From: Thermoanaerobaculia bacterium
Lineage (GTDB): Bacteria > Acidobacteriota > Thermoanaerobaculia > Multivoradales > JAGPDF01
Direction: 5' to 3'
NCBI GenBank assembly: GCA_018057705.1
Contig: JAGPDF010000046.1
Location: 1-37,075 of the forward strand
Length of the DNA: 37,075 nt
Within the stretch, counting starts at the first letter, position 1; every line of letters begins with the position of its first letter. The notes beneath the pieces are model-generated. The model did no database searches. It saw only the letters and a list, made by a program, of their open reading frames with translations, and was not told the origin of the DNA. Shown here piece by piece: positions 16,072 through 34,579 of the stretch. The position numbers and the translations under genes were made by a program.

Positions 16072-16605
16072 ATGGGACTTGAGGCTGTCGAGATCATCAT
16101 GGGGGCCGAGGAGGCTTTCGGGGTCTCGATTCCCGACGAGGTGGCCGGGAAGATGCGGACGCCGGCGGATCTCCTCGCGTTCCTCGCTGCCGCGGTCCCG
16201 GTGGCTTCGACGCCGGAGTGTCTCACCCAGCAGCTCTTCTATCGGCTGCGCAGGGGGTTGCGATTGCAGCTCCCGTTCTCGGAAGGGAAGTTCGAGCCCG
16301 ACACGTTGCTCTCGACGGTGCTTCACCAGGACCAGTGGCCCAGGGTCTGGCGGGAGGTTCGCTCGAGCGTCGGCGACTCGACATGGCCGGCTTCCGTCCC
16401 CTGGCCCGGTTTTCTGCGCGACGGACCCAGGACGATCCGGCAGCTGATCTGGCATCTCGTGGCCGCGCTGCCGAAGCCGGAAGCGGGGGCGGCGTGGCCG
16501 CGGGAGCGCCTCGAAGCGGAGGTTCGGCGGATCATCGCCGGCGCTCTCGGAAAGAAGGACTTTCCGCTCTCCGCCCGATTCAGGGAAGATCTGGGAGTTC
16601 ACTGA
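16072..16605 (+). CDS. Acyl-carrier-protein-like protein with swapped halves and no phosphopantetheine serine
   Basis: The product has 177 residues. Residues 1-42 (MGLEAVEIIMGAEEAFGVSI then PDEVAGKM...PADLLAFLA) match the second half of an acyl carrier protein, from just after the DSL site to helix IV. Residues 147-177 (EAEVRRIIAGALGKKDFPLS then ARFREDLGVH) match the first half, helix I through the DLG before DSL. The order is therefore reversed, with the break at the phosphopantetheine site itself. The serine position corresponds to Gly2, so no carrier thiol arm can attach there. Residues about 45-140 are an unrelated linker with CLTQQLFYRLRRGLR and three Trp-containing segments. A typical ribosome site is not seen. 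It precedes rsgA by 8 bases and may be cotranscribed with it. I know of no characterised function; a scaffold or regulatory ACP mimic is one possibility. Confidence 0.75.
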   Translation: MGLEAVEIIMGAEEAFGVSIPDEVAGKMRTPADLLAFLAAAVPVASTPECLTQQLFYRLRRGLRLQLPFSEGKFEPDTLLSTVLHQDQWPRVWREVRSSVGDSTWPASVPWPGFLRDGPRTIRQLIWHLVAALPKPEAGAAWPRERLEAEVRRIIAGALGKKDFPLSARFREDLGVH

Positions 16606-16613
16606 GTTTCCAC

Positions 16614-17690
16614 ATGCACACGAATCTCGAAGCGTTGGGTTGGGATAGCTGGTTCGAGGCGCGGGCCGGGCTGCTCGGCGACCGGGCGGCCGGCGTGGCG
16701 CGCCCGGCGCGAGTGGCCGCTGTCGATCGGGACCAGTTGCTGTTGCTCGACGAGACGGGCGCTTTCCGGGGGAGGCTTTCGGGGAGGTTCCTGCACGCGG
16801 CGGGCGCGGCGGCGGAGCGGCCGTGCGTCGGCGATTGGGTGGCGGTCGAGAAGACGGCGGGCGAGCCGTTCGGGGTCGTGCACGGCGTCTTCGAGCGCAA
16901 GACCGGCTTGCGGCGGAAGACCGCGGGGGACTCCGTCGAGCACCAGATGATCGCGGCGAATGTCGACTTCGTGATCATCGTCCAGTCCTGCCACTTCGAC
17001 TTCAACTTGCGGCGACTCGAGCGCTACCTGGTCATGGTGTGGGAGGGCGGGGCGACACCCTCCGTGCTCCTCACCAAGACCGATCTCGTCGCGCCCGAGG
17101 TCCTGGCCGGCCAGTTGGAGGAGATCCGGAGCGCGGGCATCGCTGCGTCGGTCTCGACCCTGAGCAACGTCACCCGCGAGGGGGTCGAAGAGCTCCGGCG
17201 CCAGCTGCTCCCGGGCAAGACCTACTGCTTCGTCGGCTCGTCGGGGGTCGGCAAGAGCACTCTCATCAACGGACTTCTGGGCCGGGACCGGCTCGATACG
17301 AAGGCGGTCAGCGGCACGGGCGAAGGGCGGCATACGACCGTGCGCCGGGAGCTCCTCGTGCTCGAGAACGGTGCGATGGTGATCGACAACCCCGGGATGC
17401 GCGAGCTCGGCCTGCTGGGCGCGGAGAGCGGCATCGAAGCGAGCTACCCGGACATCGGTGAGCTCGCGTCCCAGTGCCGTTTCCGCGACTGCACCCATGC
17501 CAACGAACCGGGCTGTGCCATTCGCGCGGCGTTGGAGTCCGGTGCACTGGACGCTGGGCACTACGAGAACTTCCTCAAGCTCAAGAGCGAGTCAGAGTAC
17601 CTGCAGATGTCCTACGCCGAGAAGCGGAAGAAGGAGAAGGACTTCGGCCGGTTCATCAAGTCCGTCCAGAAGCGGCTGCGCGAGGACTGA
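16614..17690 (+). CDS. rsgA: Ribosome small-subunit GTPase RsgA (YjeQ)
   Basis: The 358-residue product is full length for RsgA, the circularly permuted GTPase that helps late maturation of the 30S subunit. An N-terminal OB-fold covers about 25-95 (RVAAVDRDQLLLLDETGAF; CVGDWVAVE). The permuted G motifs follow in the family order: TKTD (G4, 154-157), GSSGVGKS (G1, 208-215), GEGRHTT (G2 region, 237-242) and DNPG (G3, 258-261). The C-terminal zinc site is C288, C293, H295 and C301 (CRFRDCTHANEPGC). I chose ATG 16614 because it opens the domain, 8 bases after the ACP-like stop. The frame is open far upstream but that part overlaps the ACP-like gene. The ribosome site is weak. A small hypothetical gene follows 26 bases later. 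Confidence 0.96.
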   Translation: MHTNLEALGWDSWFEARAGLLGDRAAGVARPARVAAVDRDQLLLLDETGAFRGRLSGRFLHAAGAAAERPCVGDWVAVEKTAGEPFGVVHGVFERKTGLRRKTAGDSVEHQMIAANVDFVIIVQSCHFDFNLRRLERYLVMVWEGGATPSVLLTKTDLVAPEVLAGQLEEIRSAGIAASVSTLSNVTREGVEELRRQLLPGKTYCFVGSSGVGKSTLINGLLGRDRLDTKAVSGTGEGRHTTVRRELLVLENGAMVIDNPGMRELGLLGAESGIEASYPDIGELASQCRFRDCTHANEPGCAIRAALESGALDAGHYENFLKLKSESEYLQMSYAEKRKKEKDFGRFIKSVQKRLRED

Positions 17691-17701
17691 GCGCGCCGCG
17701 G

Positions 17702-17707
17702 TATTGT
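17702..17707 (+). promoter_or_regulatory. Candidate -10 before the small hypothetical gene
   Basis: TATTGT in the context GGTATTGTG, the same nine bases found before the DUF4160 gene. Here 9 bases separate it from ATG 17717 rather than 6. No ribosome site is present between them. Confidence 0.3.
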
Positions 17708-17716
17708 GCATCCATC

Positions 17717-18235
17717 ATGAGCGGCCCCCCTCCGCTGGCTCCGAAGGCTCGCTTCGCCGGGTTCGCCCCGTTCGATCCGTCGGACGCCTGGCTGCTGCAG
17801 TCGGTGCTCTATGCCGGCGGGTTGACGGAAGGGGCCGAGTTGCGCGACGTCATCGGCCTCGGGGATGGCATCGGGGATGCCCTGTTCTCCGCCGAGGAGC
17901 TGCGCGGTGGCTTCGCGCGGCTCACCGCTGCCGGCTTCGTCCGCGCGGCAGCCGGGCGCTACTTCGTGGTCGGCGAAGCGCGCGGCCTGGCGAAGCGGGA
18001 GGGGCTCTCGCTCGCCGAGCACCGGGACGAGATCGCGGCGTTCCTCGCGGCCTCGAACTATCGCGGGAGCGATCCGGACGAGCCGGATCCCGAGCTCAGC
18101 GACGAGCGGATCGGACAGGCCATCGCGAGTTACCTCGCGCTGTTCCGCGAGGGACCGGGCGAGCCCGCTTCGCCCGCCGACCCGGCACCGAACCCCACGC
18201 CAACTCAGGAAGAGGATCCGACCACGGTCCACTGA
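17717..18235 (+). CDS. Hypothetical protein, 172 residues, winged-helix-like
   Basis: I do not recognise a named family. The protein has no signal peptide or membrane segment. Residues about 20-95 are mostly helical with a short beta end (DAWLLQSVLYAGG; a GDGIGDALFSAEELRGGFAR segment; AAGRYFVV), which resembles a small winged-helix or helix-bundle module that could bind nucleic acid or protein. Residues 150-172 are Pro/Ala/Glu/Asp rich and probably disordered. The start ATG 17717 is chosen because it follows the rsgA stop by 26 bases and a TATTGT -10-like site; the frame is open further upstream within rsgA but that part is a shadow. Its place after rsgA suggests cotranscription but gives no function. 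Confidence 0.6.
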   Translation: MSGPPPLAPKARFAGFAPFDPSDAWLLQSVLYAGGLTEGAELRDVIGLGDGIGDALFSAEELRGGFARLTAAGFVRAAAGRYFVVGEARGLAKREGLSLAEHRDEIAAFLAASNYRGSDPDEPDPELSDERIGQAIASYLALFREGPGEPASPADPAPNPTPTQEEDPTTVH

Positions 18236-18268
18236 TCCGCGCCCGCCGCCGTTTCCGCGAAGTGGAGC

Positions 18269-19915
18269 ATGGGACACGTACATTGCAGGCGGAGGCGCGG
18301 CCTCGCCGTCGCGGTGGGCATGGGGCTCGGGATTCTCCTTGCGGCGCGGCCGGGAGCGGCGCAGCTGCCGAGCGTCGGCCTGTCGTCGGTCGGAGCGCAG
18401 GCGTTCGGCAACGAAGACCTGCTCTTCTACCGGCCTGAGCCGGGGGACAACTTCGGCGCCACCGTCGTCGCCGGCGACTTCAATGGCGATGGCATCGACG
18501 ACCTCGCGACCGGGATTCCCAGCGACAGCGGCTTCGTCGGTGATCCGCTGCTCGGTTGCGGCGCGGTCGTCGTGCGCTACGGCGCTCCAGGCGACCGGCT
18601 CGAGACCGGGCTCGCCGACACCTACCTGAACCAGTTCGCCTCCGGCAGTCCCGACCCAGCCGAGTTCTCGGAGTACTTCGGCTCGACGCTCGCGGCGGGC
18701 GACTTCGACGGCGACGGGATCGACGACCTGGCAATCGGCATCCCGCAGAACGGCGCCGGCGTCTCGCACTCCGGTGCCGTCCAGATCCACTACGGGCGGG
18801 CCGGCGGGATCCAGTTCGCCGGCGAGCACTTCCTGCGCCTGGGGACGAACGGAGTTCCCGGCACGCCGACGCAGAGTGATCGCTTCGGCCTCGCCCTCGC
18901 CGCCGGCAACTTCGACGGCGACGCCTACGACGATCTCGCCGTCGGCATCCCGAACGGCGACCTTCCCGGCCCGCTCGTCGATGCCGGCAAGGTCCTGATC
19001 TTCCACGGCGTCGCCGCCGGCCTGCTGCCGTTCTCGGGCTACTTCGTCTCGCAGGCCGAGGCGCAGATGGAAGGGGTTGCCGAGGCGGGCGACGTCTTCG
19101 GCTACTCCCTGGTTGCCGGGGACTTCGACGGCAGCGGCCAGGACGATCTGGCGATCGGCGTCGCGAACGAGGACGGGCTCGGCGCCGTGCAGGTTGTCCT
19201 CGGCGGTCCTTCGGGTCTCGTGCTGGCGAACAACCGGCTCTATCTGCGCTCGACGCTGGGACAGGCGGCCGCCGACTCCGGTTTCGGCCGGACCCTAGCC
19301 GCCGGCGACTTCAACGGCGATGGCCGCGACGACCTCGTCGTCGGCGATCCTTTCCTCGACTTCACGATCTCGGCGACGCTGCGTCAGAGCGTCGGCGCGA
19401 TCCACGTTCTCTACGTTTCCGATGCCCTCCCGCCCTCTCCCTGGTTCGATCTCGACCACACCGACTTCCTGCACCAGGGGATCTTCTATGGCAACGCCGC
19501 GCAACAGGAGGGGGACTATTTCGGCAGCGCGCTCGCCGCCGGCGATTTCGACGGCGACGGCGATGACGACCTCGCCATCGGTCAGCCGGGGGAGGACCTG
19601 GGAGGTAGCGAACGGGGCGGAGTCACCCTGGTGACCGGCGACCCCGCGGGCGGCCTCCCGCATCACTTCCGCTTTCTCTCTGCCGGAATCTCCGGTTTGC
19701 CGGGATCCACCCAGGATGGGCAGTCGCTCGGCATGGCGCTCGCGGCGGGCGACTTCGACGACAACGGCCATCTCGATCTCGTGCTCGGTGCGCCGTACTC
19801 CGACGTCGCCGGCGTCGGCGCCGATGTCGGAGTGGAGTTCGTCCTCTACGGCACCCGTTTCGCCGACGGCTTCGACAGCAACTCGGCGATCTATTGGAGC
19901 GCGCCGCAGCCCTGA
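18269..19915 (+). CDS. Secreted seven-repeat FG-GAP (integrin-alpha-like) protein with FADGFD end
   Basis: The product has 548 residues. Residues 1-31 are a signal peptide (a Gly/Leu core after CRRRRG, then AARPGAAQ). Seven FG-GAP repeats follow at about 61, 136, 205, 275, 339, 417 and 487, with units such as YFGSTLAAGDFDGDGIDDLA and calcium-loop residues DxDGDGxDD; the seventh is altered (LGMALAAGDFDDNGHLDL). Seven repeats are the number needed for one closed beta-propeller, as in integrin alpha. The C-terminus reads FADGFDSNSAIYWSAPQP, the shared secreted-protein motif. No enzyme site is seen. It is probably an exported calcium-bound binding protein. The ribosome site is weak (GTGGAG only 2 bases before ATG). 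Confidence 0.85.
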   Translation: MGHVHCRRRRGLAVAVGMGLGILLAARPGAAQLPSVGLSSVGAQAFGNEDLLFYRPEPGDNFGATVVAGDFNGDGIDDLATGIPSDSGFVGDPLLGCGAVVVRYGAPGDRLETGLADTYLNQFASGSPDPAEFSEYFGSTLAAGDFDGDGIDDLAIGIPQNGAGVSHSGAVQIHYGRAGGIQFAGEHFLRLGTNGVPGTPTQSDRFGLALAAGNFDGDAYDDLAVGIPNGDLPGPLVDAGKVLIFHGVAAGLLPFSGYFVSQAEAQMEGVAEAGDVFGYSLVAGDFDGSGQDDLAIGVANEDGLGAVQVVLGGPSGLVLANNRLYLRSTLGQAAADSGFGRTLAAGDFNGDGRDDLVVGDPFLDFTISATLRQSVGAIHVLYVSDALPPSPWFDLDHTDFLHQGIFYGNAAQQEGDYFGSALAAGDFDGDGDDDLAIGQPGEDLGGSERGGVTLVTGDPAGGLPHHFRFLSAGISGLPGSTQDGQSLGMALAAGDFDDNGHLDLVLGAPYSDVAGVGADVGVEFVLYGTRFADGFDSNSAIYWSAPQP

Positions 19916-19935
19916 GCACACCCGTGTCGCCGCCG

Positions 19936-19962
19936 CCCCGCCCGCGCATAGGATGGGCGGGG
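19936..19962 (+). promoter_or_regulatory. Perfect 8-bp hairpin overlapping the ribosome site of the SnoaL-like gene
   Basis: CCCCGCCC (19936-19943) pairs perfectly with GGGCGGGG (19955-19962) around an 11-base loop. The right arm contains the first bases of the GGGGAG ribosome site (19959-19964) of the gene starting at 19972. A -10-like TAGGAT (19949-19954) lies in the loop. In a read-through transcript the stem would hide the ribosome site; a transcript started from TAGGAT would not form it. Confidence 0.45.
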
Positions 19963-19971
19963 AGATCGACC

Positions 19972-20490
19972 ATGTCGCGACGCCTACTCGGTTCCGGAAT
20001 CTTGATACTCGGTCTCGCCTGCGCCGGAGAGCTTGGGGCCGCAACGGCGAAAGTGGCGCCGGCCCCCGATGCCGAGCGCACCCGTGCCGAGATCACCGCG
20101 CTCCTCGAGAGCTTTCTCTCGCCCGGGCAGAACCCGACGCGCGCCGCGCACGAGCGCTTCTGGGCGGACGATCTCGTCTACACGAGCTCGACGGGGAAGG
20201 TCACGAACAAGGCGCAGATCCTGAAGTCGTTCGACGAACCGCAGAACGCGGAAGAGGGCAAGACGCTGGAACCGGAGCCGGTCTACTCCGCCGAGGATGT
20301 CCTCGTGCGCAGTTACGGAGAAGTCGGCGAGATGGCGGCGCTCACGTTCAGGCTTGTCGCCCGTGCCGCCGATGGAACGACGCAGTACTACCGCAACAGC
20401 GGCACCTTCCTCTTGCGCGAAGGCAAGTGGCAGGCGATCACCTGGCAGGCGACCAGGGTTCCCGACCCGTCGATCGCGGAGGCGAAATGA
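19972..20490 (+). CDS. Exported SnoaL/DUF4440-like (NTF2-fold) protein
   Basis: The product has 172 residues. Residues about 1-24 are a signal sequence (SGILILGLACAGELGA). A Cys at 18 lies in LAC, but the residue three before it is Gly rather than Leu, so a lipoprotein is possible but not convincing. The mature part is a cone-shaped NTF2-like fold: a helix with RAEITALLESFL, ERFWADDLVYTSSTGKV, AALTFRLVARAADGTTQYYR, and a closing strand GKWQAITWQATRV. This fits the SnoaL/DUF4440 group, whose members range from isomerases to non-enzymatic binders. GGGGAG lies 7 bases before the ATG. The stop overlaps the next ATG by 4 bases (ATGA), so the two proteins are made together. The ligand is unknown. 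Confidence 0.8.
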   Translation: MSRRLLGSGILILGLACAGELGAATAKVAPAPDAERTRAEITALLESFLSPGQNPTRAAHERFWADDLVYTSSTGKVTNKAQILKSFDEPQNAEEGKTLEPEPVYSAEDVLVRSYGEVGEMAALTFRLVARAADGTTQYYRNSGTFLLREGKWQAITWQATRVPDPSIAEAK

Positions 20491-21050
20491 CGACCTCGTT
20501 CGCGACCGGCGAGCCGTACTCCGGGGCGGAGATAGCGGCAGAGATGACGCGCTTGCATGCGGAGTCCGAGCGCTACCTCCTGGGCGTTCCGGCGGTCGAG
20601 TTCGCCGCGCTGCAGGGCGAGAAGTGGTCGCCCGCCGACCATGTGCGGCATCTCGCGAAATCGACCTTCCCGCTCGTTCCGGCGCTCGGCCTGCCGAAGT
20701 TCCTGCTCGGTCTGCGCTTCGGGCGCGCGGCTGCGGAGTCGCGCGGCTTCGCCGCGCTGCGCGACGACTATCGCGCACGCCTGCGGGAGACCGGCGCCAC
20801 CGCCGGGCGGTTCGCGCCGTCGCCTCGTCCGCTGCCGGACGATCTCGAGGCCTGGCAGCGCGAGGTCCTCGGCTCGTGGCGCGAAGCCGTCTCGGGGCTC
20901 GCCGCGAAGATCCCGGCCTGGAGCGAGCGCGCTCTCGATCTCTACCGCCTGCCGCATCCGCTGCTCGGCAAGCTCACGGTGCGCGAGATGCTCCTCTTCA
21001 CCGTCTACCACAACGCCCATCACCTCGAGCAGGTCGCCGGCCGGCGCTGA
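20487..21050 (+). CDS. DinB-family four-helix metalloprotein
   Basis: The 187-residue product matches the DinB/YfiT-like four-helix bundle. Residues about 52-57 contain WSPADHVRHLAKS, and the C-terminus carries HNAHHLEQV (H175, H179), giving the usual three-His metal site with the first His near residue 52. Such proteins are metal-dependent thiol transferases or unknown enzymes; the family name is not linked to the DNA polymerase of the same name. The ATG overlaps the previous stop by 4 bases and GGAGG lies 5 bases before it. There is no signal peptide, so the protein is cytoplasmic although its partner is exported. The substrate is not predictable. Confidence 0.88.
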   Translation: MTTSFATGEPYSGAEIAAEMTRLHAESERYLLGVPAVEFAALQGEKWSPADHVRHLAKSTFPLVPALGLPKFLLGLRFGRAAAESRGFAALRDDYRARLRETGATAGRFAPSPRPLPDDLEAWQREVLGSWREAVSGLAAKIPAWSERALDLYRLPHPLLGKLTVREMLLFTVYHNAHHLEQVAGRR

Positions 21051-21144
21051 GGGCACGCCGGGAGGCGACGTCGCGCCCTGCGACGCAGTTCTCCCTGTCC
21101 CACCGGGGCTGGTGATCGGAACCGGTGCGAGGGAGAATCGGTCC

Positions 21145-23628
21145 GTGAGCGACGACGGCACGAACGACCCCGGGAAGGCGGCCTCGGAAGCCGAGGCGGG
21201 CAGCTCGCCGGCGCTCTTTCACGCCGCGCACACGATCGACCTGCCGATGGCCGACGGCAAAGGCCCGGCGATCGGGCCCTACCGGATCCTGCAGCTCCTG
21301 GGCGAGGGCGGCTTCGGGTCCGTCTACATGGCCGAGCAGAGCGCGCCGATCCAGCGCCGGGTGGCGCTCAAGGTGATCAAGGCCGGCATGGACAGCCGGC
21401 AGGTGATCGCCCGCTTCGAGCAGGAGCGCCAGGCCCTCGCGATGATGGACCACCCCGGCATCGCCCAGGTTCTGGACGCCGGCGCGACCGACACCGGCCG
21501 GCCGTATTTCGTCATGGAGCTCGTCCGCGGCGAACCAGTGACCGAGTACTGCGACCGGCACAAGCTCGCGATCGCCGACCGGCTGGCGCTTTTCGCCGAG
21601 GTCTGTGCCGCCGTGCAGCACGCGCACACCAAGGGGATCATCCACCGCGACCTGAAGCCCTCGAACATCCTGGTCTCCGCCCAGGACGGCCAGGCGCACG
21701 CCAAGATCATCGACTTCGGGATCGCCAAGGCGACGGCCGGGAACCTCACCGAAAAGACCCTCTTCACCGAGCATCGGCAACTCCTCGGGACGCCGGAGTA
21801 CATGAGCCCGGAGCAGGCCGAGGGCTCGCTCGACATCGACACCCGCACCGATGTCTACGCGCTCGGCGTGCTGCTCTACGAGCTGCTGACCGGCACGACG
21901 CCGTTCGACTCCCGCCGCCTGCGCTCGGCCGCCTTCGGCGAGGTGCAGCGGATCCTCCGCGAGGACGACCCGCCGCGCCCGAGCACCCGCCTCAGCCAGT
22001 CGACCGAGACGCTCACGGCCGTCGCCGCCCACCGCCACACCGAGCCGAAGAAGCTCACGTCGCAGCTCAAGGGAGAGCTCGACTGGATCGTCATGAAGGC
22101 GCTCGAGAAGGACCGCCAGCGACGCTACGAAACCGCCAGCGGACTGGCGATGGACATCGGGCGCTTCCTCGCCGGCGAGCCGGTGAGCGCGGCACCGCCT
22201 TCGACGGCCTATCGCTTTCGCAAGTTCGTGCGGCGGCATCGAACGGCAGTAGCGGCGGCAAGCCTCGTGGGCGCGGCCCTGGTCGCGGCGGTCGTCGGGA
22301 TCGCCTGGCAGGCGCGGGAGGCGCGCGCCCAGCGCGACAAGGCCGAGCGGGTCGCCCTGTTCATGGCCGAGATGCTGCGCGGGGTCGAACCGGGCGTCGC
22401 CCGGGGGCGCGACACGACGATGCTCACCGAGATGATGAACGCCGCCGCGGCGCGGATCGAGCGCGGCGAGCTCGCCCGGGCGCCGGAGGCCGAGCTCGAG
22501 CTGCGCAGCACGATCGGCACCACCTTTCGCGAGCTGGCGCTCTACGACGAAGCCGCGAAGATGCTCGCCCCTGCCGTGCCGCTCGCGCGGAGCCTGAACT
22601 CGGGCGACAGCGAGGCGACCGCCGACGCGGTGGGGAGTCTCGCGCAGCTCCTGAACGACCGCGGCGAGCTCGAGGCCGCCGAGCCGCTCTATCGCGAGGC
22701 GCTGGCGATGGACCAGCGGCTCTTCCCGGGCGCCGACGCGCGGGTGGCGACCGACCTCAACAACCTCGCGCAGGTGCTCTCCGACAAGGGCGACCTCGCG
22801 GCCGCCGAGCCGCTCGCGCGCCAGGCGCTCGAGATGCGGCGGCGGCTCTACCCGGGCGACCACGAAGATCTTGCGGAGAGCCTCAACAACCTGGCGCACC
22901 TCCATCACGGGCGGGGCGACGTCGTCGGCGCCGTGACGCTCTTTCGCGAAGCGCTGGCGATGAGCCGACGGCTCTACCCGGGCGATCACCCGCGGGTGGC
23001 GGGAGGGCTCAACAACCTCTCGGTGGTACTCAAGAACAGCGGCGATCTGGCGGGTGCGGAACCGCTCGCCCGCGAGACGCTCGAGATGCGGCGGCGGCTC
23101 TTTCCCGGCGACCACCCGTATGTCGCGACCGGCCTCAACAACCTCGCGCTGGTGATCCAGGAGCGCGGCGACCTCGTAGCGCCCGAGGCACTCTACCGGG
23201 AGTCGCTGGCGATGCGCCGGCGCCTCTACCCGGAGGGGCACGTGAGCATCGCGACCGATCTCAACAATCTCGCCGGTCTCCTCCTCGAGCGGAACGAGCC
23301 GGCAAGTGCGGAGCCGCTCTACGCCGAAGCCGTCGAGCTCTACGAACGCACCCAGGGTGCGGGCTTCTGGCGCACCGGCATCGCCCGCCAGGGCCTGGGG
23401 CGGAGCTTCACCGCTCTCGGCCGCTTCGCCGCGGCCGAGCCGGAGCTCGTCGCCGCGGAGAAGATTCTGTCGACCGCCCAAGGTGTGCCCGCCGGCCGCC
23501 ACGCGCGGTCCGTGGAGGCGCTGGTGGCGCTCTACGAAGCGTGGGAGAAGGCCGATCCCGGCCGAGATCACGCCGGCGAGGCCGCCCGGTGGCGGCAGAA
23601 GGTCGCCGGCGTCCCCGCGCAGCGCTGA
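21145..23628 (+). CDS. Membrane Ser/Thr protein kinase with extracytoplasmic TPR domain
   Basis: The 827-residue product is a Hanks-type kinase. The kinase domain is at about 46-345 and has every key element: GEGGFGSV (53-60), catalytic Lys76 in ALKVIKA, HRDLKPSN (167-174, Asp169), DFG (190-192), APE-like SPEQ (221-224). A basic stretch (RKFVRRHR) precedes a transmembrane helix at about 368-388. Outside the membrane are about six TPR/kinesin-light-chain-like repeats of 42 residues (LNNLAQVLSDKGDLAAAEPL; YPGDHPRVAGGLNNL) from about 430 to 780. Such kinases pass an external or envelope signal to cytoplasmic targets. The start GTG 21145 is preceded by GGGAGA; GAGAAT also lies 6 bases before it. 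An in-frame ATG at 21247 is the alternative. Confidence 0.93.
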   Translation: MSDDGTNDPGKAASEAEAGSSPALFHAAHTIDLPMADGKGPAIGPYRILQLLGEGGFGSVYMAEQSAPIQRRVALKVIKAGMDSRQVIARFEQERQALAMMDHPGIAQVLDAGATDTGRPYFVMELVRGEPVTEYCDRHKLAIADRLALFAEVCAAVQHAHTKGIIHRDLKPSNILVSAQDGQAHAKIIDFGIAKATAGNLTEKTLFTEHRQLLGTPEYMSPEQAEGSLDIDTRTDVYALGVLLYELLTGTTPFDSRRLRSAAFGEVQRILREDDPPRPSTRLSQSTETLTAVAAHRHTEPKKLTSQLKGELDWIVMKALEKDRQRRYETASGLAMDIGRFLAGEPVSAAPPSTAYRFRKFVRRHRTAVAAASLVGAALVAAVVGIAWQAREARAQRDKAERVALFMAEMLRGVEPGVARGRDTTMLTEMMNAAAARIERGELARAPEAELELRSTIGTTFRELALYDEAAKMLAPAVPLARSLNSGDSEATADAVGSLAQLLNDRGELEAAEPLYREALAMDQRLFPGADARVATDLNNLAQVLSDKGDLAAAEPLARQALEMRRRLYPGDHEDLAESLNNLAHLHHGRGDVVGAVTLFREALAMSRRLYPGDHPRVAGGLNNLSVVLKNSGDLAGAEPLARETLEMRRRLFPGDHPYVATGLNNLALVIQERGDLVAPEALYRESLAMRRRLYPEGHVSIATDLNNLAGLLLERNEPASAEPLYAEAVELYERTQGAGFWRTGIARQGLGRSFTALGRFAAAEPELVAAEKILSTAQGVPAGRHARSVEALVALYEAWEKADPGRDHAGEAARWRQKVAGVPAQR

Positions 23629-23718
23629 GCGGAGCTGCGGTTGCGTTAACGTTCGACCCGGCATCCGGTGCCACTTCTCCGGCGCTTCCAGGTCAGCTCG
23701 AACTGCGGAATCTGCGGC

Positions 23719-23733
23719 GAGCGGCATCCGCTC
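23719..23733. other. Small perfect hairpin in the gap before the giant gene
   Basis: GAGCGG and CCGCTC pair around CAT. It lies about 90 bases after the kinase stop within a 250-base gap. No T-run follows, so a terminator role is doubtful. The rest of that gap holds the candidate promoter described separately and no gene I can support. Confidence 0.2.
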
Positions 23734-23804
23734 CACGGCCTCGCTACGCAAGGAATCTTCGGGCGGAGTTGCGCCGCTCTTCTGCCCGCACTTTGGACCG
23801 TGCC

Positions 23805-23831
23805 TTGACGATATGAAACTCGTGTAAGGAT
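23805..23831 (+). promoter_or_regulatory. Weak candidate promoter of the giant secreted protein
   Basis: TTGACG at 23805-23810 is a good -35. The following TAAGGAT (23825-23831) is the best -10 candidate, but the spacing (14-15 bases) is short. It lies 48 bases before the chosen ATG at 23879. This AT-richer patch stands out against the surrounding GC-rich DNA. Confidence 0.3.
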
Positions 23832-23878
23832 GGACTCCCCAAGGAACGGTTTTTCTCTGCTGGTGGAAAGTGGTCGTT

Positions 23879-34578
<10,700 letters not shown>

Positions 34579-34579
<1 letters not shown>

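Noticed and set aside
16072-17690. Part of a polyketide or fatty-acid synthesis cluster, because of the ACP-like gene
   Set aside because: No ketosynthase, acyltransferase or phosphopantetheinyl transferase lies near, and the ACP-like protein lacks the attachment serine.
20487-21050. DNA polymerase IV (also called DinB)
   Set aside because: The protein is a small four-helix His-site protein of the DinB/YfiT type. It has no polymerase motifs.
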